A program made the position numbers and the translations under genes. Shown here piece by piece: positions 39,846 to 49,330 of a DNA stretch of 64,000 bases (position 1 is its first letter; each line of letters begins with the position of its first letter). The notes under the pieces are model-generated. The model saw nothing but the letters and a program-made list of their open reading frames with translations, was not told where the DNA came from and made no database searches. The DNA is from Acinetobacter sp. WCHA55 (GTDB lineage Bacteria > Pseudomonadota > Gammaproteobacteria > Pseudomonadales > Moraxellaceae), in the NCBI RefSeq assembly GCF_002165305.2, contig NZ_CP032286.1, positions 310,001 to 374,000 on the forward strand, given 5' to 3'.

Positions 39846-40415
39846 TTAAAAATGGGTCAGTCGATTCTGAATAATAATTTTAGAGCTGAGCTCACTTTTA
39901 GAATGAGCACCTAGCTTCTTCATTAAATTGGCTTTATGAACCTCGACTGTACGATGTGACAAGGAAAGTTTTCGTGCAATTTCTTTACAGGTTAATCCAT
40001 TTACAATGAGTTGCGTAATCTCAGACTCGCGTTTGGTTAACTTCTGTTTACTGGTCAGCGGATGCTGTTCTTTACGTTCAAAATGCCACACCATCAATTG
40101 AAAAGGGTCTTCAGGGGTGAGTGTACGTCCATGGGTATGTGTCCAGAAAATTTCTCCACTTTTATGCTGCATAAAGCGTTGATCCGAATAATGCAGGCTA
40201 TTTTTTTGCAATAGGCTTTGCAAAGCATCATTTCCGACTTTCTCATAGTCTTCAATGCTGGGGAAAATTTTAATAATGGAGTGATGAAGAAGTTCTTCAC
40301 GCTCATAACCAAACATCTGAGTAAAGGCGTGATTCATTTCGACCATATGCCTATTACTGAGCACCACGATAGGTGCAGGGCTAAAATCAAAAGCCAATTT
40401 ATTATAGTGAATCAT
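39846..40415 (-). CDS. PAS domain LuxR-type transcriptional regulator
   Basis: 189 residues. N-terminal PAS domain (about 1-115: LAFDFSPAPIVVLSNRHMVE, FGYEREELLHHSI, RFMQHKSGEIFWTHTHG) and C-terminal LuxR HTH (about 125-185: LTKRESEITQLIVNGLTCKE, IARKLSLSHRTVEVHKANLM). A PAS-sensed small signal probably controls the divergent MHS transporter gene (inference). Confidence 0.88.
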   Translation of the reverse strand: MIHYNKLAFDFSPAPIVVLSNRHMVEMNHAFTQMFGYEREELLHHSIIKIFPSIEDYEKVGNDALQSLLQKNSLHYSDQRFMQHKSGEIFWTHTHGRTLTPEDPFQLMVWHFERKEQHPLTSKQKLTKRESEITQLIVNGLTCKEIARKLSLSHRTVEVHKANLMKKLGAHSKSELSSKIIIQNRLTHF

Positions 40416-40850
40416 AATAAGTATCCATACTTAGTATATGAAGCAATATAGTAAATTGTGCTGAATTAGCAATTGTAAAAAATGACCTTTTTATCCTTTC
40501 TATTGTTTTCAATGATGCGTTTCTGATTCAAATATTGGGGTGGCTAAGTGCTTCATCAGCACTTAAAAAGCAGCAATTTATTTTTAAGTGAATGTAATTT
40601 AAATAGAAAATAGTTCATAAAAACTACTTAAGTAATTAAGTAGATTGACTCTATTTCAAGATTAATCCACATTAATAAATTAGTGAATTTTAGTTCACTT
40701 TTATAATATTTTTCTTAAAGTTATGAGTCGTCATAGCTTTAAAGCGCATGAAATCATAACCAATATCGTTATAGTCACGTGGTTTAAAAATCAGGACAGA
40801 TTTTTAACGTGACAGAAAGCAGACAATACTAAGAATTGCAAGAGGTGGAT
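40416..40850. promoter_or_regulatory. Divergent control region between the PAS-LuxR regulator and the MHS transporter
   Basis: 435 bases without a gene. Two dyads stand out: CTACTTA (40624-40630) / TAAGTAG (40637-40643), and AGTGAA (40682-40687) / TTCACT (40694-40699). The second lies just before TATAAT (40702-40707), a good -10 for the rightward gene. Both are candidate operators. No ORF of note. Confidence 0.6.
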
Positions 40851-42188
40851 ATGGAGCAGATACAAGGATCGGGTCTTCCACATAAAAAGTCTTCTCACCG
40901 TTTGGCTGGAATCTCTAGCATGGTGGGAACGACTATAGAATGGTACGATTTTTTTATTTATGGTGCCGCTGCGGCGCTGATTTTTAATAAATTGTTTTTC
41001 CCCAATTTAGACCCTTTAACTGGGGTATTAGCAGCTTTCGCCACTTATGCGGTGGGATTTATCGGACGACCGCTGGGTGGGATTGTTTTTGGACACTTTG
41101 GCGACAAGATTGGTCGTAAAACCATGTTGTTAACCACCTTGATTATGATGGGAATTCCAACTGTTTTGATTGGGCTGTTACCGACTTATGAAAGTATTGG
41201 TTATTGGGCAACCTTCTGTTTGGTCATTCTTCGATTTATTCAAGGTATGGCGATGGGGGGGGAGTGGGGCGGTGCTGTTTTGATGGCAGTTGAGCATGCA
41301 CCCGAAGGTGGCAAAGGTTTCTGGGGAAGTTTGCCTCAGGCCAGTGCAGGAGGAGGCTTATTACTGGCTTCTCTTGCTTTAGGCGCTGTTTCTCTATTGC
41401 CTGAAGCTAGCTTATTTAGTTGGGGATGGCGTTTACCATTCCTTGCCAGTATTTTGCTATTAGGAGTTGGTTGGTATATTCGTGTCAAGGTGCCTGAATC
41501 ACCTGACTTCGAAAAAGTGAAAGAGCAGGCGCACGAAATTAAAGTACCTGCTATGCAAGTTTTTAAAAATCATCCACGTGAGTTGTTGACGATTATTTTT
41601 GCCCGCGCAGCAGAAAATGCTTGGTTTTACATTGCTTCTACATTTGCCCTAGCTTATACCACCACCAAGTTAGGAATTCCCCGTCAGGATATTTTATTTG
41701 CAACGATTTGTGGTGCAGGCTTAATTATGGTGATGACGCCATTGTGTGGTCACTTATCGGATAAAGTCGGGCAACGAAATATGTTTATGTTTGGTCTCTT
41801 GATCTTGGCATTATATTGCTATCCATTTTTCACCATGTTGGGGACCAAAGACCCAATATTGGTTTGGACGGCAATTGTGTTAGGTATTGGGGTGGTTTTC
41901 CCCATTATGTATGCGCCACAAGCTCAGCTATTTGCCCGTCAATTTCCCGCCGAGATTCGTTATAGTGGTATTTCCATTTCTGTGCAATTTGCAGGTGTAC
42001 TAGGAGGAGGCTTAGCTCCACTTATTGCCACTAAACTTTTGAGTATTGGCGATGGTAGCCCGCATTTAATCATTGGTTATATTGTGGGGATGGCTGTATT
42101 TGCAATCATTTGTTCTTTCTTTATGAAGCCAGATCATCTCACTCGTAAACCAAACACGATAAAAGTCAAAACTGAAATCTCAGCTTAG
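40851..42188 (+). CDS. MFS transporter, metabolite:H+ symporter (MHS) family
   Basis: 445 residues, 12 TM helices. MHS-type signature TTIEWYDFFIYGAAAALIF at about residue 25 and GHFGDKIGRKTMLL (about 80). FIQGMAMGGEWGGAVLMAVE is the conserved helix 4-5 segment. Best described as a dicarboxylate, shikimate or aromatic-acid symporter; the substrate is unknown. AAGAGGTGG before ATG 40851. Divergent from the PAS-LuxR regulator. A long hairpin follows the stop. Confidence 0.88.
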   Translation: MEQIQGSGLPHKKSSHRLAGISSMVGTTIEWYDFFIYGAAAALIFNKLFFPNLDPLTGVLAAFATYAVGFIGRPLGGIVFGHFGDKIGRKTMLLTTLIMMGIPTVLIGLLPTYESIGYWATFCLVILRFIQGMAMGGEWGGAVLMAVEHAPEGGKGFWGSLPQASAGGGLLLASLALGAVSLLPEASLFSWGWRLPFLASILLLGVGWYIRVKVPESPDFEKVKEQAHEIKVPAMQVFKNHPRELLTIIFARAAENAWFYIASTFALAYTTTKLGIPRQDILFATICGAGLIMVMTPLCGHLSDKVGQRNMFMFGLLILALYCYPFFTMLGTKDPILVWTAIVLGIGVVFPIMYAPQAQLFARQFPAEIRYSGISISVQFAGVLGGGLAPLIATKLLSIGDGSPHLIIGYIVGMAVFAIICSFFMKPDHLTRKPNTIKVKTEISA

Positions 42189-42232
42189 CGACTGTAAGAA
42201 AAATTACAATTTCTCAAGTTATAAACTGCTAA

Positions 42233-42262
42233 AATACACCCACTTAAACTAGTGGGTGTATT
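42233..42262 (+). terminator. Long hairpin after the MHS gene
   Basis: AATACACCCACT (42233-42244) and AGTGGGTGTATT (42251-42262), perfect 12-bp stem with a 6-base loop. The T tail is short, so efficiency is unclear. Confidence 0.75.
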
Positions 42263-42464
42263 AGTTTGAGTTATAAAAATCTCACAACTGAAATCGTTTG
42301 ATCTATCTTAGACACCTTGTGAATACGGTGTATTAAGCCGCGAAATCTCAGCGCATTCAAAAAACGTAATTTAATAAATTTCTCAGTGCTTGCCATTGGG
42401 CTTAGTCGTCTCTCCCTCCAACGGACTTCGCTCAGGCTTGTACGCATTTTATATGTAGATAACA

Positions 42465-43694
42465 ATGCAAAACGTACAAACTTTAAAGTTAAGCCGTGCC
42501 ACATTGATGTTTCCTTTGGCATTGGTTTTATTCGAATTTTCGGTCTATATCGGTAATGATTTAGTCCAACCTGCCATGCTCGCCATTGCCCAAGATTTTG
42601 GGGTCAGCAGTGCATGGGCACCATCGTCTATGTCCTTTTATTTACTGGGCGGTGCCTGTGTCGCATGGCTGCTTGGGCCACTTTCAGACCGTTTAGGCCG
42701 TAAAAAAGTGCTGCTCTCGGGTGTGGCATTTTTTGTGCTGACCTGCCTTGCAATTTTACTCACTCAAAATATTGAGTCTTTTTTGGCACTCCGCTTTTTA
42801 CAAGGTGTTGGGCTGTCGATGATTTCTGCGGTGGGTTATGCCGCAGTACAGGAAAGTTTTGAAGAGCGTGATGCTATTAAAGTCATGGCACTTATGGCGA
42901 ATATTTCTTTGCTAGCACCGTTACTTGGTCCTGTGGTCGGGGCGTTTATGATTGACCATGTGTCATGGCATTGGGGTTTTATTGGCATCGCCTTTTTGGC
43001 TTTTTTAAGTTGGTTTGGTTTAAAAGCCAAAATGCCTGCGGCACAGCACAGTATTCCTAAAAAGCCACTACGTTATATATGGGATGATTATAAAACGGTC
43101 TATAAAAATAAGACTTTTTTGGCGCTCACCTTTGGTTTGCCTATGGTGGCCATGCCATTGATGTTGTGGATTGCACTGTCACCCGTAATCTTGGTCGAGG
43201 AACTTGGCTTGAGCAGTATGCAATACGGCTTGGCGCAGTTCCCTGTCTTGGGTGGTCTAATTCTAGGTAATATTGTGCTGATTAAAGTCATCGACAAAAT
43301 GGCACTGGGTAAAACCGTGTTACTCGGTTTGCCCTTGATGTTCATCGGTACGCTGTTGGTGGTGCTCGGCACGATTTTCCAAAGCTATTTCTTGCCGTTA
43401 CTGATTGTAGGGATGACTTTGGTGAGCTTTGGTGAAGGTATTAGTTTTTCAGTGTTATACCGCTTTGCGTTGATGTCATCTGAAGTATCTAAAGGAACAG
43501 TTGCCGCAGCCGTTTCGGTACTGATGATGTTTACGTTTTTCTTCGTGATTGAACTGGTGCGTATGGCGTATGTGGCATTTGGTCTTTGGGCCTACAGTTT
43601 GGTCTGCTTCATTTTGATTGCGTTATGGTTTAGCTTTCCATGTGTGACCGTGAAAAAAGTGATGCAAAGCCGTCTTGAAAGTGGTGTTTACTAA
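42465..43694 (+). CDS. craA: MFS multidrug efflux pump, CraA/MdfA type
   Basis: 409 residues, 12 TM. It begins like E. coli MdfA and Acinetobacter CraA: LMFPLALVLFEFSVYIGND keeps the membrane Glu and Asp needed for drug/H+ exchange. WAPSSMSFYLLGGA and LGPLSDRLGRKKVLLSG follow (motif A). CraA exports chloramphenicol and other drugs; substrate range here is inferred. ATG 42465 has only a weak ribosome site. A terminator at 43730 closes the gene. Confidence 0.87.
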   Translation: MQNVQTLKLSRATLMFPLALVLFEFSVYIGNDLVQPAMLAIAQDFGVSSAWAPSSMSFYLLGGACVAWLLGPLSDRLGRKKVLLSGVAFFVLTCLAILLTQNIESFLALRFLQGVGLSMISAVGYAAVQESFEERDAIKVMALMANISLLAPLLGPVVGAFMIDHVSWHWGFIGIAFLAFLSWFGLKAKMPAAQHSIPKKPLRYIWDDYKTVYKNKTFLALTFGLPMVAMPLMLWIALSPVILVEELGLSSMQYGLAQFPVLGGLILGNIVLIKVIDKMALGKTVLLGLPLMFIGTLLVVLGTIFQSYFLPLLIVGMTLVSFGEGISFSVLYRFALMSSEVSKGTVAAAVSVLMMFTFFFVIELVRMAYVAFGLWAYSLVCFILIALWFSFPCVTVKKVMQSRLESGVY

Positions 43695-43727
43695 GATTTT
43701 ATTCGCTGAATTTAGCGAAGTTCACAT

Positions 43728-43757
43728 CAAAAAAGCGCACATTCATTTGAATGGGCG
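43728..43757 (+). terminator. Rho-independent terminator after craA
   Basis: AAAAGCGC and GCGCTTTT with inner CATTC / GAATG pairing, then T. Probably shared with the convergent DUF3817 gene. Confidence 0.9.
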
Positions 43758-43807
43758 CTTTTTTATTACGGCTTTAAATAATCCTTTTAAAGCCAGTATT
43801 TTTAAAC

Positions 43808-44107
43808 TTAGGCTTCAGCTTGCTCAGGTTCTAATTTTTTAATTTTGGCATCAAACACGAAAGGCCCAAAAGGTAAAATCGAAGCGATCAGACCTAAAAT
43901 AAACATCTTCAAAGACCATTTTTGCTTTTCACAGACTACAAACAGCACGATGAGAAACAGGATAAATAAAACGCCATGCCCCATACCCACGTATTTGACA
44001 AGGATCGGGTTATCAAAGATGTATTTCATTGGCATCGCAATAAATAACAACAGTAAAAAAGAAATCCCTTCTAAAAATCCTACAACACGTAATGTCTGAA
44101 TGTTCAT
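43808..44107 (-). CDS. DUF3817 small membrane protein
   Basis: 99 residues from MNIQTLRVVGF (44107). Three TM helices: LEGISFLLLLFIAMPMKYI, GHGVLFILFLIVLFVVC and MFILGLIASILPFGPFVF. Matches the DUF3817/YdzA family. No known function. Confidence 0.85.
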   Translation of the reverse strand: MNIQTLRVVGFLEGISFLLLLFIAMPMKYIFDNPILVKYVGMGHGVLFILFLIVLFVVCEKQKWSLKMFILGLIASILPFGPFVFDAKIKKLEPEQAEA

Positions 44108-44240
44108 GGTCAAAAATCTATGAGAATGAAGCTCGAGTGTACTCAAGAATGAAATAAAAATGAACTATTTAAGACGCTGAGCCATTTGGGCCAAATTGAA
44201 ACATTTTGAGGGCTTCGTATGAGATGGATTATTTAATGAC

Positions 44241-46391
44241 TCATTTAATATCTCGGGTGAGTAGTTCGGTTTTCAATTTGAGCAATTCTGGTAGGGTTTC
44301 CAGTAGTAGGCTGATTTGTTTGAGGACCAAGTGCAAGTGCTGACTCATTGTTTCTTGTGTATTTAAGTGTTTAATCTCTGCCAGTTTTTGCTGGATATCG
44401 AGTTCAGGTAAGGTCTTATGCTGAAGTAGTACGTCATTCAGCGTGTTTTTACACCAGAGCATGAGTTCCAGTACTTGGTTGTCTTGTACCAGTTCACGAT
44501 GGCTGCCCAAAGCAGAAATATAGCTGAGTTGACTGTGGCTATATACCAAGTAGCGAAAAGCATGGTGTATCAGTTCTGGGTTTGGATTCGGTTCAGTACT
44601 GAGACTGGAGATCATATTTGCCAGTTCGGTTTGGGTATTATGCGCAGTACGACGCGCACTGCGGTAAGCCAGACTATTATTTTTGCCGTGTTGATATTGC
44701 TCACAGATGGCATCGAAATAGTTGAGGGTTGCATCAGATGCTTTTTTAATGGTGTTGGAAATATTGCGGAAGTCCCAATCGGGCCAAATAAAACTCACTG
44801 CGAACCAAGCTATGGCACAGCCTATGAGGGTATCTATAATACGCGGTAAAATAATGGCATAACCTGCACCTTTTAAATTAAAAATCAGCAGTACCATGAG
44901 TGTTGCCATTAGAGTTGCCATAGCATATTTCTTGGAACTGAGATAGAAAAAGCACACCCCAAAAATGATGGTCAGCAGTAATTGCCCTTCAATACTTGGG
45001 ACGAAATACAGCAGAGGAATACCTAACATCACCCCTAAAATGGTGCCCAAGGTTCGCATTTTTAAGCGACTTTTGGTGGCAAAGTAACGCATTTGGCAAA
45101 CAAATAAGCTGGTGAGCAAAATCCAATAGCCATGTTGGGCAAAAGGCAGAAGAGAAATGCCATAACCTACAGTAAAGACAAAGGCGATACGTACCCCATG
45201 TCGAAACAGTGCCGACTGCGGGGTGAGATGTTGGCTGAGTTTGAGCCACAGATCATGCCAACCATGAATATCATCATCGTATAAGTTGAGGTTGTCGATG
45301 TGTTCTTGATAGCGTTGCTCTTGGCGTAATTGCAGTTCATTTAAGTGTTGAAAGCGTTCATGCACACTGTCTAAGTTATTTAAAATCAGTTGTAGATTTT
45401 TGACTTCAATATTATGTGGATTGTCTCGAATCCAGTCTTGCATGGAACTGTGTAAATTCAGCAATGCTTGATTCGTATTGGGATCTGACACATAGATTTG
45501 ATTGCTGAGAATACAGCGTGCCAATGCCTGACAGGCAAGGGCCTGCAGCCGAATATTTTTTTGAATACGGAAAATAAGATCTGTACGGCTGAAGTTCTGA
45601 TGTAGCTGTTCATAGTGTAAATAATTAGAGCTGGCTTGCTCATGAATGTCTTGAGCCAGAAAGTATAAATTCAGCCAATAAATCGTCTTTTGGTTGGCAC
45701 GTGAGGCCTTTAGTCGAGTGAGCAGCGAACTTTTGGTGCTATTAAAGCTTTGAATAATTGTGCTGTTTTGTAAGGATAAGTCGTAGAGTAATGCTTCAAC
45801 ATTGTTTTGATTATCAGGGTCAAACAAACGTGCTTTTGCGTTGAGCAAATCGGCAATTTGATTAAAACAGCGTGCTAGATTGTCCTGAACGGCCAAAGTT
45901 GGTTTTAGCAGATAAAACACAATGGCGGTACAGCCATACCACAATGCGCCCAAGACAAAACAACTGGGTTGAAAGTACCAAACTGAATATTCTCCTAAGC
46001 CAAACATGCTGTATAAGGAGAGTAAAATGGTGCCAAAGCTCATCGCTGCATAGCGTTGTCCAAGTGCCCCCAGTAAGATAAAACAGGCACTAGAAAGCGA
46101 TAAGTAAATGATGAATATGAATTTATAGGGATGCAGGAAATCTAAAATACTGCTGACACTAAAGAACAGCACGCAGACATAGACTAGGTTTCTGAGACGA
46201 ATACTAAGTCGGTCATCGAAGTCAGTTAAGGCAGTTGCAATCGCACCTAACGTCGTCGGTACGATCAGTTGTCCCAGTCCTAAAAAGTAGAGCCCTAAGG
46301 TTGTACCACTCAGCACAATCAAGATTTGCAAGCAATACATAAAAATTGCATTGGACTGAAAGGACTGAAACCACTGACGAAGATTGTTCAC
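44241..46391 (-). CDS. yccS: FUSC family inner-membrane protein (YccS-like)
   Basis: 716 residues in the YccS/YhfK (FUSC) architecture. An N-terminal block of TM helices (about 17-170, LIVLSGTTLGLYFLGLGQLI) is followed by a helical cytoplasmic region (about 175-385). A second TM block (about 400-530, HGYWILLTSLFVCQMRYFAT and IDTLIGCAIAWFAVSFIWP) and a cytoplasmic tail complete it. Homologues are putative aromatic-acid or efflux proteins; function unproven. Starts MNNLRQWFQSFQ. No close operon partner. Confidence 0.88.
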   Translation of the reverse strand: MNNLRQWFQSFQSNAIFMYCLQILIVLSGTTLGLYFLGLGQLIVPTTLGAIATALTDFDDRLSIRLRNLVYVCVLFFSVSSILDFLHPYKFIFIIYLSLSSACFILLGALGQRYAAMSFGTILLSLYSMFGLGEYSVWYFQPSCFVLGALWYGCTAIVFYLLKPTLAVQDNLARCFNQIADLLNAKARLFDPDNQNNVEALLYDLSLQNSTIIQSFNSTKSSLLTRLKASRANQKTIYWLNLYFLAQDIHEQASSNYLHYEQLHQNFSRTDLIFRIQKNIRLQALACQALARCILSNQIYVSDPNTNQALLNLHSSMQDWIRDNPHNIEVKNLQLILNNLDSVHERFQHLNELQLRQEQRYQEHIDNLNLYDDDIHGWHDLWLKLSQHLTPQSALFRHGVRIAFVFTVGYGISLLPFAQHGYWILLTSLFVCQMRYFATKSRLKMRTLGTILGVMLGIPLLYFVPSIEGQLLLTIIFGVCFFYLSSKKYAMATLMATLMVLLIFNLKGAGYAIILPRIIDTLIGCAIAWFAVSFIWPDWDFRNISNTIKKASDATLNYFDAICEQYQHGKNNSLAYRSARRTAHNTQTELANMISSLSTEPNPNPELIHHAFRYLVYSHSQLSYISALGSHRELVQDNQVLELMLWCKNTLNDVLLQHKTLPELDIQQKLAEIKHLNTQETMSQHLHLVLKQISLLLETLPELLKLKTELLTRDIK

Positions 46392-46500
46392 GATGTAATA
46401 GTCTAGGCTTAGTTTTATTTTGGTTTTAGCCTGAACTTTTTTCAGGGCACTGTCAATTTAATGCTGTGGTCCATTGCATCAAAAACTCACCTATGACAAT

Positions 46501-46533
46501 AAAAATGCAGCAGAGCATGGCTCCGCTGCATTG
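46501..46533 (-). terminator. Terminator of sodC
   Basis: Read on the minus strand, ATGCAGCGGAGC and GCTCTGCTGCAT form a 12-bp stem with G-U at one position, loop CAT, then TTTTATT. It lies between sodC and yccS. Confidence 0.85.
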
Positions 46534-46606
46534 CGTATAAGTCGAAACTTATCCACAGGTACGAGGGAAAAACACTGCTTTTTTCACAGTGCATGGAACA
46601 ATAGAT

Positions 46607-47158
46607 TTATTTAATCACGCCACATGCGATACGGTCACCGCCGCCGCCAAGTGGTTTAGGGGTGTCTGAATAGTTATCGCCACCCGCATGTACCATCACA
46701 GCCAAGCCCTCAATGTCAGCTAAACTTAAGCGAGGAGCGAGTAAATTAACTTTTGCATTACCTGCTGAGTTGACATTCAAGATGGGTAAATCACCCATAT
46801 GACCGTTGAGCGGTGTACCGTGATTGGGTGCTTTTTCGGGGTTAAAATGTCCGCCAGCAGCTAAAGCTGCAACTGGTTTCCCTTCTTTTTCAGCCACATC
46901 ACATGAGCCTTTTTCATGGATGTGAAAACCATGTGGGCCCGGCGGAAGCTGGCTTAAATTGGTTTGAATAACTAGGCCAGCAGGGCTGTCAGTAAAACGA
47001 ATAGTACCAATTTTTTGTCCCACACCCGCAGTTGAAACGGCGTGTACATCGACGTCTTTGACCATGGTGTTGGTTTCAGTGGGTGTAGTCGTACATGCCA
47101 CAGTCCCTAAACCGATTAAAGTCATAAGTGCGCTGAGTTTGAAAGCAGAAGACAACAT
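46607..47158 (-). CDS. sodC: Cu/Zn superoxide dismutase, periplasmic
   Basis: 183 residues. Metal-ligand His: GFHIHEKGSC (two), GGHFNPEKAPNHG (two), NGHMGDLP and VMVHAGGDNYSD. The disulfide Cys pair and GGDRIACGVIK ending are family marks. Converts periplasmic superoxide to H2O2. The N-terminus is a signal with VACTTT, a borderline lipobox, so it may be lipid-anchored. Confidence 0.95.
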   Translation of the reverse strand: MLSSAFKLSALMTLIGLGTVACTTTPTETNTMVKDVDVHAVSTAGVGQKIGTIRFTDSPAGLVIQTNLSQLPPGPHGFHIHEKGSCDVAEKEGKPVAALAAGGHFNPEKAPNHGTPLNGHMGDLPILNVNSAGNAKVNLLAPRLSLADIEGLAVMVHAGGDNYSDTPKPLGGGGDRIACGVIK

Positions 47159-47253
47159 GTTGGATCCTTTTTTCCTTAAAATTCAGAACCATTCAAACAA
47201 AGGCAGGGCTTCGGTTCAATGTTGTCCGTAGAGTGTTTTTGTATCTGACATAA

Positions 47254-47290
47254 AAAAACGCATACTTTCGAGAAAAGCATGCGTTCAAGT
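47254..47290 (-). terminator. Terminator of the PerM-like gene
   Basis: On the minus strand, AACGCATGC and ATGCGTT (47285-47258) form the stem, followed by TTTTTTT. It lies between sodC and the AI-2E/PerM gene. Confidence 0.85.
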
Positions 47291-47303
47291 CATTTCACTG
47301 CAC

Positions 47304-48434
47304 TTATTTTTTGGGTGTATCTAAAGGCTCTTCAGGTGGATCATAAGCCAAGGTCGCTTTTGGCATCATCAGCGGTTCATTGACTTGTTCATGTAACCAT
47401 TCGCGCCAAATGGCTAACAGTACCGCTAGAATCACGGGTCCGACAAATAGGCCGACCATACCAAAACTGGCTAAACCACCCAACACACCAAACATAATGA
47501 GTAAGAATGGAATTTGCGTTGCACCTGAGATCACCAAAGGACGAATCACATTGTCTGCTGTGCTGACGACACAAACTCCCCACACCATCACCCCAATCGC
47601 TTCAATGGTCTGGCCTTGTGAGAACAACCACAGTGATACGGCACTATAAGCGACAGGAGGGCCAAATGGAATCAGTGCAAATAAGAAGGTGACAATGGTC
47701 AGTACCATTGGATTGGGAACGCCTGCAACAAAGTAACTGATGCCTGCCAAAAGTGCTTGCGCAATTGCAGTTAGGCCAACCCCATAGACTACAGCACGTG
47801 TAGTTTCGGAAATAGTATCTAAATAGTGGTGTATACGTGGTCCAATCACCATTTCGAGTGCTTTACTGACCTGATTTAAAATGGTTTGTCCATCACGATA
47901 GAAGAAGAACAACGACATTACTGCAAAACAGAGTTTAAAAATATTTTTACTGATTTCACTCAACACCAAACGTCCATAGCTTAAGTGGCTTTGGAACCAG
48001 CCTGAGACATTCTGTATAATACTGTTTGGATCGGTATTAATTTCTTTTAAAGTACGAGTGACCTCTTTACCAATAATCGGCAAGTCCCGAATAAATTGCG
48101 GGACATCTAAATGACCTGAGAATACTTGTCTTTGTAGTTCATAAAACAGGTTACGGCCTTCATGCTGTAACATAAAGATAGCAAAGGTCAGTGGGATACC
48201 AACAACCAATACCACCATACTGATCATAATGGTGGCACTTAAGGTTGGACGTGGTCCACAAAGTTTCTGTACTGAGTGATATAAAGGCCATGTGATGTAG
48301 GCAATAATCGTAGCCCAAAGCACAGGTACAATAAAGTATTTCAGGACTTGGAAGCTCAAATAGAACAGAATAAAAATCAGTCCAAATAATAATACTTTTT
48401 GTAAGGCTGGTGCGTATCGTTGCACGGTATTCAC
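47304..48434 (-). CDS. AI-2E/PerM family transporter
   Basis: 376 residues, about 7 TM helices. Family motifs: FIVPVLWATIIAYITWPLYH near the N-terminus and FLFALIPFGPPVAYSAVSLW at about residue 250. The C-terminus is hydrophilic. Homologues export varied solutes; the autoinducer-2 role is proven for few. Monocistronic. Confidence 0.88.
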   Translation of the reverse strand: MNTVQRYAPALQKVLLFGLIFILFYLSFQVLKYFIVPVLWATIIAYITWPLYHSVQKLCGPRPTLSATIMISMVVLVVGIPLTFAIFMLQHEGRNLFYELQRQVFSGHLDVPQFIRDLPIIGKEVTRTLKEINTDPNSIIQNVSGWFQSHLSYGRLVLSEISKNIFKLCFAVMSLFFFYRDGQTILNQVSKALEMVIGPRIHHYLDTISETTRAVVYGVGLTAIAQALLAGISYFVAGVPNPMVLTIVTFLFALIPFGPPVAYSAVSLWLFSQGQTIEAIGVMVWGVCVVSTADNVIRPLVISGATQIPFLLIMFGVLGGLASFGMVGLFVGPVILAVLLAIWREWLHEQVNEPLMMPKATLAYDPPEEPLDTPKK

Positions 48435-48477
48435 TGCTATATCTCTAAGGTCAAAGTCATATTAACTGAAAAAAATG

Positions 48478-48512
48478 CGCACGAGAACGTACCCTTAGTA
48501 AGTTCTCGTGAA
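48478..48512 (-). terminator. Hairpin after parA
   Basis: CACGAGAAC (48480-48488) and GTTCTCGTG (48502-48510) form a perfect 9-bp stem with CGCATTTTTTT following on the minus strand. It lies 50 bases beyond the parA stop. Confidence 0.8.
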
Positions 48513-48562
48513 TAACCGACTTTAAATAGGAAATAGTTCTGCTTTATCTATAGCAAAATATT

Positions 48563-49207
48563 TTAGAACCAAGCACTTGGGTCATCGACAATGGCGTTGA
48601 GCAGCGGCTGCCATTGGCTTTGAATAGAGAGGTAATTCTTTTGTGTTTTATCAAATACACTTAAACCTTGCATTGCCAATTGGCCATACGCAGTACGCTC
48701 TGAAATCCATGCAACAGGTTGCTGTTCAATTTTTGCAAAAAAGTCCTGAATGTCTTTGGCACTGGCGCTGTTGGCTTTAACCCGATTGGCCAAAAGCAAA
48801 ATTTGCACTTTGCCTTTACGAATGCGTTTAATGTCTTGTAAATGCTTTAAAAACCGACGGGTACTGTCAATATCAAAAAACGAGGGTTGCAGTGGCGTCA
48901 CAATCGCATGTGCTTCACTCACCAGTTGTTCGGCATGTTCACCAGACAGTGCGCCTGGCGCATCAATAATTAAATATTCAATATTTTTAGGCACTTCACC
49001 AATGGATTTTTCATGGCGCCAATCTAAACTTTGAATATGTGCCACTTGCTCTGGGCGTTGTTTTAACCACTGACGAGCAGATTTTTGATTATCCGCATCA
49101 GCCAAAGCGACTTTATAACCTTTCTGTGCAAGTGCTGACGCTAAATTAATTGCGGTTATCGTTTTGCCACAGCCACCTTTTTGGTTTGCAATTAATATCG
49201 TTTTCAT
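48563..49207 (-). CDS. ParA/MinD-type ATPase without a ParB partner
   Basis: 214 residues, from [20 protein letters not shown]. Deviant Walker A KGGCGKT (about residue 10-16), switch I and Walker B-like [11 protein letters not shown] (about 80). No parB or parS-like gene lies beside it, and the neighbours are unrelated housekeeping genes, so this is an orphan ParA, of the chromosome-encoded type that positions other cargo or acts as a regulator. Starts at 49207 (AAGGTC before ATG). Confidence 0.85.
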   Translation of the reverse strand: MKTILIANQKGGCGKTITAINLASALAQKGYKVALADADNQKSARQWLKQRPEQVAHIQSLDWRHEKSIGEVPKNIEYLIIDAPGALSGEHAEQLVSEAHAIVTPLQPSFFDIDSTRRFLKHLQDIKRIRKGKVQILLLANRVKANSASAKDIQDFFAKIEQQPVAWISERTAYGQLAMQGLSVFDKTQKNYLSIQSQWQPLLNAIVDDPSAWF

Positions 49208-49330
49208 GACCTTAAATGATTTTATTCTGCTCACCCCTAGCATATCATTCTTTTGTGTGTCGCATATGGCACCAAACCAAAGTCGTAAGTTTAAATCTTG
49301 CTACCTGTAGCACAAAGTTAGGAAAGAACC

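Noticed and set aside
40416..40850. Small protein gene in the MHS/LuxR gap
   Set aside because: Only short frames without ribosome sites; the dyads point to a control region.
42271..42522. 83-codon minus-strand frame upstream of craA
   Set aside because: Overlaps the craA start and its leader; composition gives no sign of a real protein.
48563..49207. Plasmid partition locus
   Set aside because: No parB, parS-like repeats or replication gene nearby; neighbours are ordinary chromosomal genes.
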